Origin: Brachyspira sp. SAP_772 | Lineage (GTDB): Bacteria; Spirochaetota; Brachyspiria; Brachyspirales; Brachyspiraceae | Direction: 5' to 3' | NCBI RefSeq assembly: GCF_009755885.1 | Contig: NZ_VYIX01000001.1 | Coordinates: 877,190-941,189 of the forward strand | DNA: 64,000 nucleotides | In this document: piece after piece, positions 56,276-64,000 of the stretch | How positions within the stretch are numbered: position 1 is the first letter of the stretch | Layout of the letters: each line of letters begins with the position of its first letter | Program-made: the position numbers and the translations under genes | The notes under the pieces: generated by a model | Databases searched by the model: none | What the model was told of the DNA's origin: nothing | The model's input: only the letters and a program-made list of their open reading frames with translations

Positions 56276-57820
56276 TTATTCCCATTCTATAGTAGCAGGC
56301 GGTTTTGAAGATATATCATAAACTACTCTATTAATACCTTTAACTTCATTTATTATTCTGTTTGATATTATACCCAAAACATTATAATCAATCTTAGCCC
56401 AATCAGCAGTCATAGCATCAACACTCTCAACACATCTTACAGCACAAACCTGCTCATAAGTGCGACCGTCACCCATAACGCCGACACTTTTTACAGGAAG
56501 AAGTATAGCAAAAGACTGCCATAATTTTCTGTAAAGCCCTGCCTTTTTTATCTCGCTTACAACTATATCATCAGCCTCTTGAAGTATTTTTACTCTATCT
56601 TCTGTAATATATCCTAATATTCTAACCGCTAAACCCGGACCGGGGAAAGGCTGCCTGTATACTATATCTTCAGGTAATTTTAATTCTAAGCCAATCTCTC
56701 TAACTTCATCTTTAAATAATTCTCTAAATGGTTCTAAAAGTTCAAATTTCATGTCCTTTGGAAGCCCCCCTACATTATGATGGCTTTTTATAACTGCAGA
56801 GCTTCCTCTTAATGATACACTCTCTATAACATCAGGATAAAGTGTGCCTTGTGCTAAAAATCCTACATTCTCAATTTTTTTAGCTTCGTCGTTAAACACG
56901 CTTACAAATTCATGACCTATTATTTTTCTCTTCTGTTCTGGGTCTGTAACACCAGCTAACTTATCTAAAAATCTCTTTGAAGCATCAACATAAATTAAAT
57001 CAATATTAAAATTATCTCTAAATACTTCAACAACCTTTTTATCTTCATCTTTTCTTAAAAGCCCATTATTAACAAATATACATTTTAATTGCTTTCCTAT
57101 AGCTTTTTCTATTAACACCGCAGCTACAGAAGAATCAACTCCTCCAGAAAGACCCAATATTACATTTTTATCTCCTACAGTTTCTCTTATTCTTTTTATT
57201 TCATATTCTATAAAAGAACCCATATTCCAATTTCTTTCGCATTTACAAATATTAAATAAGAAATTTTCTATAATCTTTATTCCGTTTTCTGTATGAACAA
57301 CCTCAGGGTGAAATTGTATAGCATAAATATTTTTTTGTTTGTTTTCTATAGCAGCTAACTCTGTATTAGGTGTCTTTGCTATAAGTTCAAAACCTTCAGG
57401 AATGGATTTAATACTGTCCCCATGACTCATCCACACTACATTGCTTTTACCAAATGATTTAAATATGCTTTCATGATTAGTTATTTCAATTTCAGCTTTT
57501 CCGTATTCGCGTTTTTCTGCACTTTCAACTTTTCCGCCCATAGAATAAACTATTATCTGCATACCATAACATATTCCTAATATTGGCACACCAAGTTCAA
57601 ATAGTTTTTTATCTACTTTAGGAGCATCTTCTTCATATACGCTTGAAGGACCACCTGAAAGTATTATTGCTTTTGGGTTAAACTCTTTTATAAAATCTAT
57701 TGAAACATGAAATGGCTGAATCTCTGAATAAACATTTAATTCCCTTATTCTTCTTGTAATAAGCTGTGTAAACTGTGAGCCGAAATCTAGTATTAAAACT
57801 TTATCAATATTGTTTTGCAT
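56276..57820 (-). CDS. guaA: GMP synthase (glutamine-hydrolysing)
   Basis: GuaA converts XMP to GMP using glutamine and ATP. The amidotransferase domain (1-195) has '[18 protein letters not shown]', the nucleophile cysteine in 'GICYGMQ' and 'IQFHPEV'. The ATP-pyrophosphatase P-loop '[13 protein letters not shown]' follows at about 220-232. The C-terminal dimerisation domain ends '[13 protein letters not shown]', the canonical GuaA terminus. Length of 514 is normal. AGAGG precedes the ATG. No purine riboswitch was recognised upstream. The methyltransferase gene follows directly. Confidence 0.97.
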   Translation of the reverse strand: MQNNIDKVLILDFGSQFTQLITRRIRELNVYSEIQPFHVSIDFIKEFNPKAIILSGGPSSVYEEDAPKVDKKLFELGVPILGICYGMQIIVYSMGGKVESAEKREYGKAEIEITNHESIFKSFGKSNVVWMSHGDSIKSIPEGFELIAKTPNTELAAIENKQKNIYAIQFHPEVVHTENGIKIIENFLFNICKCERNWNMGSFIEYEIKRIRETVGDKNVILGLSGGVDSSVAAVLIEKAIGKQLKCIFVNNGLLRKDEDKKVVEVFRDNFNIDLIYVDASKRFLDKLAGVTDPEQKRKIIGHEFVSVFNDEAKKIENVGFLAQGTLYPDVIESVSLRGSSAVIKSHHNVGGLPKDMKFELLEPFRELFKDEVREIGLELKLPEDIVYRQPFPGPGLAVRILGYITEDRVKILQEADDIVVSEIKKAGLYRKLWQSFAILLPVKSVGVMGDGRTYEQVCAVRCVESVDAMTADWAKIDYNVLGIISNRIINEVKGINRVVYDISSKPPATIEWE

Positions 57821-57982
57821 ATTTTCCTCTTTTTTAAAATAAAAACATGATTTATTATTTATCTAAGATTAATTAGACAATATTATATTAAAACAATAAA
57901 ATTTCAATTAATAGTTATCATAATATTTTGATAAATATGCATGGTGCATTATTTTTGTATAATAAAAACTATTTAATAATAT

Positions 57983-60208
57983 TTATTTTACTTTAATTTC
58001 TATAGTTTTAGTTTTTACTCTGCTATTTGCAACAGTTACTGTTATAGAGCCTTTCTTGTTGTTGGATTTTACCCAGAAAGAATAATATCCTCCCTCAAGT
58101 ACAGGGTTATCATTTCCTATTAAAGAACCAGAGCCTTTAACCTCTATTTTTATAGCTTCGTTAATATATGGAAGTCTGTTTCCTATAGCATCAACTGCCT
58201 TTACTGTTATTCTTGTAGCGTCCCATGCAGAACCATTGCTTACTGCATTGATTTCTTTATCATCAGCAGTTATTTCCAATGCTTTAAAAGTAGGATTTTT
58301 TAAGAAATGTTTCTCTATTACAGCCTTACCATCTATATATCCTACAACTTTAGCATCTTCCCAATTCATAGCACTAACACCGGGAATATTTCTCTCCATC
58401 TGTATAATAACAGGAGCATGTTTTAAACCTTGATATTTAGCAGAAGCAGGATATTCTTTTGCCAATAATTCATTCTTATAATAAAACTCCACATAATCGC
58501 AATTTGTAGCAACCATTAAAGGAGATATTCCGCCTATAGCTCTCTCACCTCTTGCATATATAGTAATAGGCTCTAATACAACACCATATTTTTTACTCAT
58601 CTGTGAAGAATATACGCTTGCAGCCAATTTTTTATTTCTAAACATATCGCAAACACCATGATAACATATTCTGTCTCCAGAACCAAAATCATAATGTGTA
58701 TGATAATCAAAAGCACACCAGCCAGTAGAACCAGATATACTGTCATCTATAGCAACAGCATTAATAACATCAAAATGTCTTTTAGTATGTTCAATCAAAC
58801 GCTCTTCAGAGTCTTGCATCTTTGTAGGGAACATATGTCCATTATATTCTGTTATCATATAAGGTACATTTTTATCTAATTTTGTTACAAACTTTTGAGC
58901 TCTTATAGGGTCATTAATTCCATCGCAATTAAAATCATTCATAGTATACACATCTTCTAATAGCTCACTTCCCATTATATATCTAACACCGCCTGTTTGT
59001 CTTGTTTTATCCAACTTATGAGCTACTTTATTAGTTTCTTTATAGAAGCTATGATTATCCTGACTCTCATTAATTCTCACTCCCCATATAATTATAGAAG
59101 TATGATGAAAATCTCTCTCTATCATATCGCGTACATTTTCTATAGCAACACTCTGCCACTCTTTATCTCCTATATGCTGCCATCCGGGTATCTCTTCAAA
59201 AACCATTAAACCTATTTCATCACATCTGTCTAAAAAATGTCTTGAAGCAGGATAATGTGAAGAGCGTACTATATTAAGTCCCAAATCAAATTTTAGTATA
59301 TCAGCATCTTTTTTCTGCATTCTTTCAGGCATAGCATAACCAACATAAGGAAAACTCTGATGTCTGTTTAATCCTCTTAATTTTATTTTTTTGTCGTTCA
59401 AAAAGAACCCGTCTTCTCTAAACTCAACATCTCTAAAGCCCATTTTTATATTAACAGCATCTTCATTAGAAAGAGAAGCCTCAAGTCTATAAAGTCTAGG
59501 ATTATCAATATCCCAAAGCTCTATTCTATCACTATTAATATATTCTTTTATGTTTATATCAGTAAATAATTCATCTTTTTTTAGACTAATTTCTTTTTTT
59601 ATCTCGCATATATGATACGCTCTGTTATAGAGATTAATAAATAAAGTTTCTTTCTTATTTTCTTTTTTGCTGTTTCTTATTCTCACTTTTCCAGTAATAT
59701 TTTGTTTAGCATCTCCTATCACCATAACATTCTCTATAGAAACTTCATCAACTACAATAATTTGTACTTCCCTATATATACCGCCATAACATAAATAATC
59801 TATCTCATTTCCAAAAGGAGGAATATCTTTTCTCTCTGTGCTATCAACTTTAACTGCTATAATATTTTCTCCATCAACTAAAGAATCAGTAATATCATAA
59901 ACAAAAGGTAAATATCCGCCCTTATGTTCGCCAAAACTTTTTGAATTAACAAATACTTCTGCAGCAGCCATTACACCTTCAAAGTTAATTAAAACTCTCT
60001 TATTTATAAAATCTTTCTTACTATAATTAAATATATTTTGATAACCAGCAATAAGCCAAGTATCAGATTCATCAAAATAATGAAGAGGTATTTCTTTTAC
60101 AGTATGAGGTAAAGTTACACTTGTTGTTTTTATAATGGTGTTTTTTATATCATCACTCCACTTTTCTAAAAACTTCCAATTAGTGTTAAAATCAATTACT
60201 TTTCTCAT
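57983..60208 (-). CDS. Glycoside hydrolase family 2 (beta-galactosidase-like)
   Basis: A 741-residue GH2 enzyme. The jelly-roll domain is at about 1-160, the Ig-like domain at about 165-265, the TIM barrel from 'KIKLRGLNRHQSFPYVGYAM', and C-terminal beta domains from about 590. The acid/base glutamate is in 'IIIWGVRINESQ' and the nucleophile in 'PYMITEYNGH'. The first block and 'NIVRSSHYPAS' are GH2 hallmarks. No signal peptide, so it acts on imported glycosides. Beta-galactosidase is most likely; beta-glucuronidase or beta-mannosidase cannot be excluded. GGAG precedes the ATG. No sugar transporter is adjacent. Confidence 0.9.
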   Translation of the reverse strand: MRKVIDFNTNWKFLEKWSDDIKNTIIKTTSVTLPHTVKEIPLHYFDESDTWLIAGYQNIFNYSKKDFINKRVLINFEGVMAAAEVFVNSKSFGEHKGGYLPFVYDITDSLVDGENIIAVKVDSTERKDIPPFGNEIDYLCYGGIYREVQIIVVDEVSIENVMVIGDAKQNITGKVRIRNSKKENKKETLFINLYNRAYHICEIKKEISLKKDELFTDINIKEYINSDRIELWDIDNPRLYRLEASLSNEDAVNIKMGFRDVEFREDGFFLNDKKIKLRGLNRHQSFPYVGYAMPERMQKKDADILKFDLGLNIVRSSHYPASRHFLDRCDEIGLMVFEEIPGWQHIGDKEWQSVAIENVRDMIERDFHHTSIIIWGVRINESQDNHSFYKETNKVAHKLDKTRQTGGVRYIMGSELLEDVYTMNDFNCDGINDPIRAQKFVTKLDKNVPYMITEYNGHMFPTKMQDSEERLIEHTKRHFDVINAVAIDDSISGSTGWCAFDYHTHYDFGSGDRICYHGVCDMFRNKKLAASVYSSQMSKKYGVVLEPITIYARGERAIGGISPLMVATNCDYVEFYYKNELLAKEYPASAKYQGLKHAPVIIQMERNIPGVSAMNWEDAKVVGYIDGKAVIEKHFLKNPTFKALEITADDKEINAVSNGSAWDATRITVKAVDAIGNRLPYINEAIKIEVKGSGSLIGNDNPVLEGGYYSFWVKSNNKKGSITVTVANSRVKTKTIEIKVK

Positions 60209-60401
60209 AATATGTTACTCCGATAAGGATTATTAATTTTTATTAAAGATAGATTTTATATTTAAATAAGAAAAAATCAATTACAATTTTATCATTTTTT
60301 TACAAATAACTAAAAAAAATAAAATTATACCCATAGGCTTGAAAAAAAAAATCTTATATTATAAACTACTATATATTTTAATGAGAGAGAGCGGTTAAAA
60401 G

Positions 60402-61487
60402 ATGAAAAAAGTTATTATAGCACTATTATTTATTTTTAGTATTAATGTATTTGCAATAGACGACATGTTAGACAAAGATAATATGCATAACCTTATAGAC
60501 GGAGTAAACTCTACAAGAGCTGGAAGCGATAGAATAAGCACAATTTATAACTTTTCTCCACTTATGAATCATAATACACCTTTTAAACTTGGTGTTTCTT
60601 TATTAGATTTAAGATATATGTTTGATAATACAATCACAAACTCTCAAGGAGAGCAGAACTTTGCAATATTACCTAAAGGATTTATTGGCTTAACTTATGG
60701 CATATTTGGTATAGGTTATCAATTTAATTTATATAATAATTTAAATGAAAAAAACTCTCCTATAATATCTACACACTCAGCATCTTTTGGTTTTGCAACA
60801 GATAAATATAGATTATCACTTCCTGTGTCTGTTGGTGTTGCTGATGGAAGCCGTTATGGTGCTAAATTAGCTATAAGCACAACTCCTAAATTTTCGTTTT
60901 TATTTAGAGGCGGTATATTAGATGAGTTTACAATCTCTCTACATTACGGAATACAATTATCTTCTATAACAAACAATGTAGCAGATACTTCAGTTGCTCC
61001 TATGGTAATAGGGGGTAGTTTATACGGTACCGTTATGCTTTCAAGATTTGACAGTGCTCCTATACAGATAAGTTTACCTATAAAACTTGCTTTCTATTAT
61101 GGTATAAAGAGCAGATGGGCTACTATTGATGCAGCTTATGCTGAGGATATGTTATTTAATTATTTATACAATGATGACGGAGAGCGTGCTACAGACAGTA
61201 TGCGTTTTTATATAATGCTTCCTGCAAAATTTGAATCTAAACTCGGAGCTTTATATTATTACATAATGCCAAGATTAATGTTCGAAGGAAATATTTATAA
61301 AACTACAGGACTATACAAGCTCTATTATGGTATAGAAGGCGAATTACAAGTTACATTAGTAGAAAATCTTACATTAGGTCTTACGGCATATGCTGATGGT
61401 CAAGGTTTAATGCGTAAAGATAGAGATTTTGAAATAAATAATGCTTTTGGAGCTGGAATAGACATTTGGGGTATATGGAGATACTAA
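60402..61487 (+). CDS. Probable outer-membrane beta-barrel surface protein
   Basis: The 361-residue protein has a clear Sec signal peptide (1-18, ending NVFA) and a mature region of alternating amphipathic strands with abundant Tyr and Phe. It ends 'GAGIDIWGIWRY', an aromatic terminal strand as recognised by the BAM machinery. The overall form recalls the variable surface proteins (Vsp) of Brachyspira, but I cannot confirm membership. AGAGAGCGG is a weak ribosome site. No partner gene is evident. Confidence 0.65.
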   Translation: MKKVIIALLFIFSINVFAIDDMLDKDNMHNLIDGVNSTRAGSDRISTIYNFSPLMNHNTPFKLGVSLLDLRYMFDNTITNSQGEQNFAILPKGFIGLTYGIFGIGYQFNLYNNLNEKNSPIISTHSASFGFATDKYRLSLPVSVGVADGSRYGAKLAISTTPKFSFLFRGGILDEFTISLHYGIQLSSITNNVADTSVAPMVIGGSLYGTVMLSRFDSAPIQISLPIKLAFYYGIKSRWATIDAAYAEDMLFNYLYNDDGERATDSMRFYIMLPAKFESKLGALYYYIMPRLMFEGNIYKTTGLYKLYYGIEGELQVTLVENLTLGLTAYADGQGLMRKDRDFEINNAFGAGIDIWGIWRY

Positions 61488-61561
61488 TATTGTAATTTTC
61501 ATTTAATAAAATATAATACTCTCTAAGAATAAAAAAGAAGAAAAAATAGGGAGTATTATAA

Positions 61562-62926
61562 ATGAATATTTTAGTTATAAATGGAAGCCCTAAGGGAAAT
61601 AACAGCATTACTTTACAAACATTACTTTTTTTAGAAAAATCTTTTGAAAGTCATAAATTTTCTTTTTTGAATGTTGGTCAAAAAATAAGACACTACGAAA
61701 AAAACTTTAATGAAATAGAAAAAGAAATTAATAAAGCAGATATAATAATATTTGCCTACCCTGTTTATACTTTTTTGGTACCATATCAATTACATAGATT
61801 TATAGAATTATTAAAAGAAAAGAATCTTGATTTATCTCAAAAATACGCCACACAACTATCAACTTCAAAACATTTTTATGATACAACAGCTCATAAGTTT
61901 GTAGAAGAAAATTGTTTGGATTTGAATCTTAAATACATAAGAGGTTTTTCTGCTGATATGGACGATTTGCTTACTGAAAAAGGTCAGGAAGAGGCATTAT
62001 CATTTTTTAATTATTTAATATTTTCTGCTCAAAACAATATAAACATAAACTCCAATAATTATAACAATAAAGAGAAAATTAATAATATTTATAAAAGACA
62101 AATTGAAAATCAATCTGTTAAAGATGAAAACAAAGATGTTGTTATAGTTACAAACTGTGCTAAAGATGATACTAATTTAAGAAATATGATAGAAGATTTT
62201 AAGGCTATGTTTAATTACAGCACAAGAGAGATAAACATTAGAGAGTATAAATTTCATGGCGGATGTATGGGTTGTTTTGGCTGTGCTATTACAGGCAAAT
62301 GTGTTTATAAAGATGGTTTTGATGAGTTTTTAAGAAGAGAGATACAAAAGGCTAATGCTATTATTTATGCTTTTACTATAGAAAATCATTATACTCATTC
62401 TAGTTTTAAGATTTATGAAGATAGACAATTTTGCAATGGTCATAGAATGGTAACTGAAGGTATGCCTGTTGGATATATTGTAGCGGGTGATTATGAGAGA
62501 GAATATAATTTACAAACACTCATAGAAGCACGTTGCGAGGTTGGCGGCAATTTCTTAACTTATGTGGCAAACGATAAACAAAACAACACTTTAGAAGAGC
62601 TAAAAAAACTCTCTAACACCATGAATTATGCTATAATAAATAAATGCTCACGCCCTAAAAACTTCTACGGCATAGGTGGAATGAAAATATTTAGAGATTT
62701 AATATATATTATGCAAGGAATAATGAAAGCAGACCATAAATATTATAAAAAACATAATGTATATGATTTCCCTCAAAAACAAAGAGGAAAAATGCTTCAG
62801 ATGAAATTAATAGGCTCTTTAATATCTATTCCGAGTGTACAAAAAAAGATGAGAGGCAAGATGAATCAATATATATTAATGCCGTATAAAAAAGTAATAG
62901 ATAAAACTTATAAAAAAATAAATTAA
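61562..62926 (+). CDS. Double flavodoxin-fold NAD(P)H-dependent FMN oxidoreductase
   Basis: The 454-residue protein contains two flavodoxin-like domains. The first (about 1-165) has the FMN loop 'VINGSPKGNNSITLQ' and 'FAYPVYTFLVPYQLHRFIE'. The second (about 190-350) begins 'DVVIVTNCAKDDTNLRNM' and carries 'GGCMGCFGCAITGKCVYKD', the four-cysteine motif of NADPH-dependent FMN reductase/iron-sulphur flavoprotein-like enzymes. The last 80 residues are basic and helical. Single-domain relatives reduce quinones, nitro compounds or flavins. AGGGAG precedes the ATG. Substrate unknown. Confidence 0.75.
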   Translation: MNILVINGSPKGNNSITLQTLLFLEKSFESHKFSFLNVGQKIRHYEKNFNEIEKEINKADIIIFAYPVYTFLVPYQLHRFIELLKEKNLDLSQKYATQLSTSKHFYDTTAHKFVEENCLDLNLKYIRGFSADMDDLLTEKGQEEALSFFNYLIFSAQNNININSNNYNNKEKINNIYKRQIENQSVKDENKDVVIVTNCAKDDTNLRNMIEDFKAMFNYSTREINIREYKFHGGCMGCFGCAITGKCVYKDGFDEFLRREIQKANAIIYAFTIENHYTHSSFKIYEDRQFCNGHRMVTEGMPVGYIVAGDYEREYNLQTLIEARCEVGGNFLTYVANDKQNNTLEELKKLSNTMNYAIINKCSRPKNFYGIGGMKIFRDLIYIMQGIMKADHKYYKKHNVYDFPQKQRGKMLQMKLIGSLISIPSVQKKMRGKMNQYILMPYKKVIDKTYKKIN

Positions 62927-63033
62927 TAATTATTGCAAATTAATAATATTACATAATTTTTTTAGTATTGTTTTTATTATAAGTTTATAATAAAATATAA
63001 TCATTATTACAAATTTATTTTAGGGGTAGAATA

Positions 63034-63189
63034 ATGATTACAGGTATATCAGCAACTAGCAATACCAATAAATATGTGCAAAGCATAGGCGGTGTGGAAG
63101 TTACAGTTACAACCGACTTTGCTGAAAAAACTACAACTATAAATGTAGCTGCCAAAGTAACAGGCGGTGCTTTAAATGTTGAAGCTTAA
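63034..63189 (+). CDS. Unrecognised 51-residue protein
   Basis: A short gene with ATG 63034, AGGGG (63022-63026) 7 bases upstream and stop TAA 63187-63189. The product begins MITGISATSNTNKYVQSIGG and ends TGGALNVEA. It is rich in Thr, Val, Gly and Ala, with one Tyr and no Cys or Trp, and has no signal peptide or membrane helix. Its base composition is visibly less A+T-rich than the flanks, as expected for real coding sequence. Alternating hydrophobic/Thr residues suggest beta structure. Function unknown; it could be a small structural protein or a secreted peptide precursor. Confidence 0.6.
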   Translation: MITGISATSNTNKYVQSIGGVEVTVTTDFAEKTTTINVAAKVTGGALNVEA

Positions 63190-63239
63190 AACAAATATTC
63201 ATAATTAATTATTTTAACAATATAACTTTTTGGAGATTT

Positions 63240-63902
63240 ATGAAAAATGTTTTTTGTGTTATATTGCTTATATTCTCTTGTAAGCTTTATTCTTTAACAG
63301 ATGATGAAGTGAAATTTTTAAAAGCATGTGAAAATGGAAAATATGAAACTGTTGTAACTATGTTAGATAGAAAAGTTAATGTAAATGTTACGGCAGAAGA
63401 CGGACTTACTGGTTTAATGCTTGCTTCACATAAGGGATATCCTAATATAGTAAAACTTCTTATACGCCATAATGCTGATGTTAATATAGTAGATAGTGTT
63501 GGATATAATGCTTTAATATTTGCTGCTTCAGAGGGAAGAAATGATATTGCAAAAATGCTTATAAAGGCAAAGATAAATGTTAATGCCAAAAATAGCTATG
63601 GAGAAAATGCTTTGCATGTTGCTTCATATAAACTCTATAGTAATGTTGTACAAACTTTAATTGATGCTGAAATAGATATTAATGCTGTAAATAATGATGG
63701 GGATAATGCTTTGATGATGGTTTTTATGTCGGCTGCTACAAGGGAAGAGATGATGCCTACTATTGAAATACTATGTAAAAACGGAATAGATGTTAATGCT
63801 AAAGATAATAATGGAGAATCTATAATAGCATATATAAGGGCTAACTACAAAAAAGGAGATGCTTTAATAGAATATTTAAAGCAGTATGGGGCTGTAGAAT
63901 AA
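63240..63902 (+). CDS. Exported ankyrin-repeat protein
   Basis: A 220-residue protein with a Sec signal peptide (1-18, MKNVFCVILLIFSCKLYS) and about five ankyrin repeats, for example 'TGLMLASHKGYPNIVKLLIR' and 'NALIFAASEGRNDIAKMLIK'. A lipobox reading (IFSC) is possible but less likely than simple cleavage. GGAG precedes the ATG. Unlike the ankyrin protein at 20783-21358 it should act in the periplasm. It lies 50 bases after the 51-residue gene. Confidence 0.88.
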   Translation: MKNVFCVILLIFSCKLYSLTDDEVKFLKACENGKYETVVTMLDRKVNVNVTAEDGLTGLMLASHKGYPNIVKLLIRHNADVNIVDSVGYNALIFAASEGRNDIAKMLIKAKINVNAKNSYGENALHVASYKLYSNVVQTLIDAEIDINAVNNDGDNALMMVFMSAATREEMMPTIEILCKNGIDVNAKDNNGESIIAYIRANYKKGDALIEYLKQYGAVE

Positions 63903-63950
63903 TTAATACGCTTGAATTTTTATATTTTTATTATATATTATATATCAATT

Positions 63951-64000
63951 ATGGAAAATAATATAAATGAAAATACAAATGTTCAGCCTCAGGAACAAAA
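63951..64000 (+). CDS. Start of a further gene (partial)
   Basis: An open frame from ATG 63951 runs off the window after 16 codons (MENNINENTNVQPQEQ). No ribosome site is clear, so this is tentative; nothing can be said about function. Confidence 0.35.
   Translation, partial: MENNINENTNVQPQEQ

Noticed and set aside
57821..57982. Small ATGCA-TGG-TGCAT hairpin and TTGAAA/TATAAT boxes upstream of guaA
   Set aside because: The stem is only 5 bp and the box spacing is 14 bases, so neither was called; the gap otherwise holds nothing recognisable.

Overview
The window is a very A+T-rich chromosomal segment, densely packed with genes and organised in short operons. Gene content points to a spirochaete, most probably Brachyspira. 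The signs are the base composition, a giant spirochaete-type coiled-coil protein, several MetQ/NlpA lipoproteins, ankyrin-repeat proteins, large chemoreceptors and exported barrel-like surface proteins. This assignment is inference from style and content; no rRNA or other species marker is present. I saw no tRNA, rRNA, CRISPR array, insertion sequence or prophage. No intergenic gap exceeds about 230 bases, and most gaps hold recognisable -35/-10 boxes or intrinsic terminators.

Layout. 1-1138 (minus): a TPR protein and the start of a FecR-like exported protein. 1356-4836 (plus): parA, a GNAT acetyltransferase, parB and an exported DUF4384-type protein. 4897-6693: an amino-acid-type chemoreceptor, convergent with an MscS channel. 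7815-10125 (minus): a zinc-type ArsR/SmtB sensor and a CPx metal ATPase. 10291-11673: a sodium:neurotransmitter-type symporter. 11879-13023: yaaR-like gene and tsaB. 13147-15273: a second chemoreceptor with a probable C-terminal CheR-binding pentapeptide. 15351-17177 (minus): a methyltransferase and mnmH. 17404-21692 (plus): groES, an unknown membrane protein, an ABC-2 exporter with an ankyrin protein, and a TM2 protein. 21789-27095 (minus): a methionine-type ABC importer (metN, metI, three metQ copies) with a lactate-dehydrogenase-like gene inside it.

27270-43988 (minus) is one gene for a membrane-anchored coiled-coil protein of 5572 residues. It contains near-identical tandem repeats of about 2.18 kb, ends in a helix-turn-helix-like segment, and has a perfect palindrome lying over its promoter. 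It is the most unusual object in the window.

44139-46791 (minus): a ferric-siderophore/cobalamin-type ABC importer. 46913-49310 (minus): cmk and rpsA. 49425-51023: two exported proteins. 51098-52991: a group-2 type sigma-70 factor and an anchored protein of unknown function. 53079-55230 (minus): a glycerol-dehydrogenase-like enzyme and a CBS-GGDEF diguanylate cyclase. 55301-57820 (minus): guaA and a DNA methyltransferase. 57983-60208 (minus): a GH2 glycosidase. 60402-64000 (plus): an outer-membrane-type protein, a double flavodoxin-fold oxidoreductase, an unrecognised 51-residue protein, an exported ankyrin protein, and the first codons of another gene.

Several start codons were moved to sites with a good Shine-Dalgarno sequence. 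TTG starts (3652, 51098) and GTG starts (13147, 49310) are in use.
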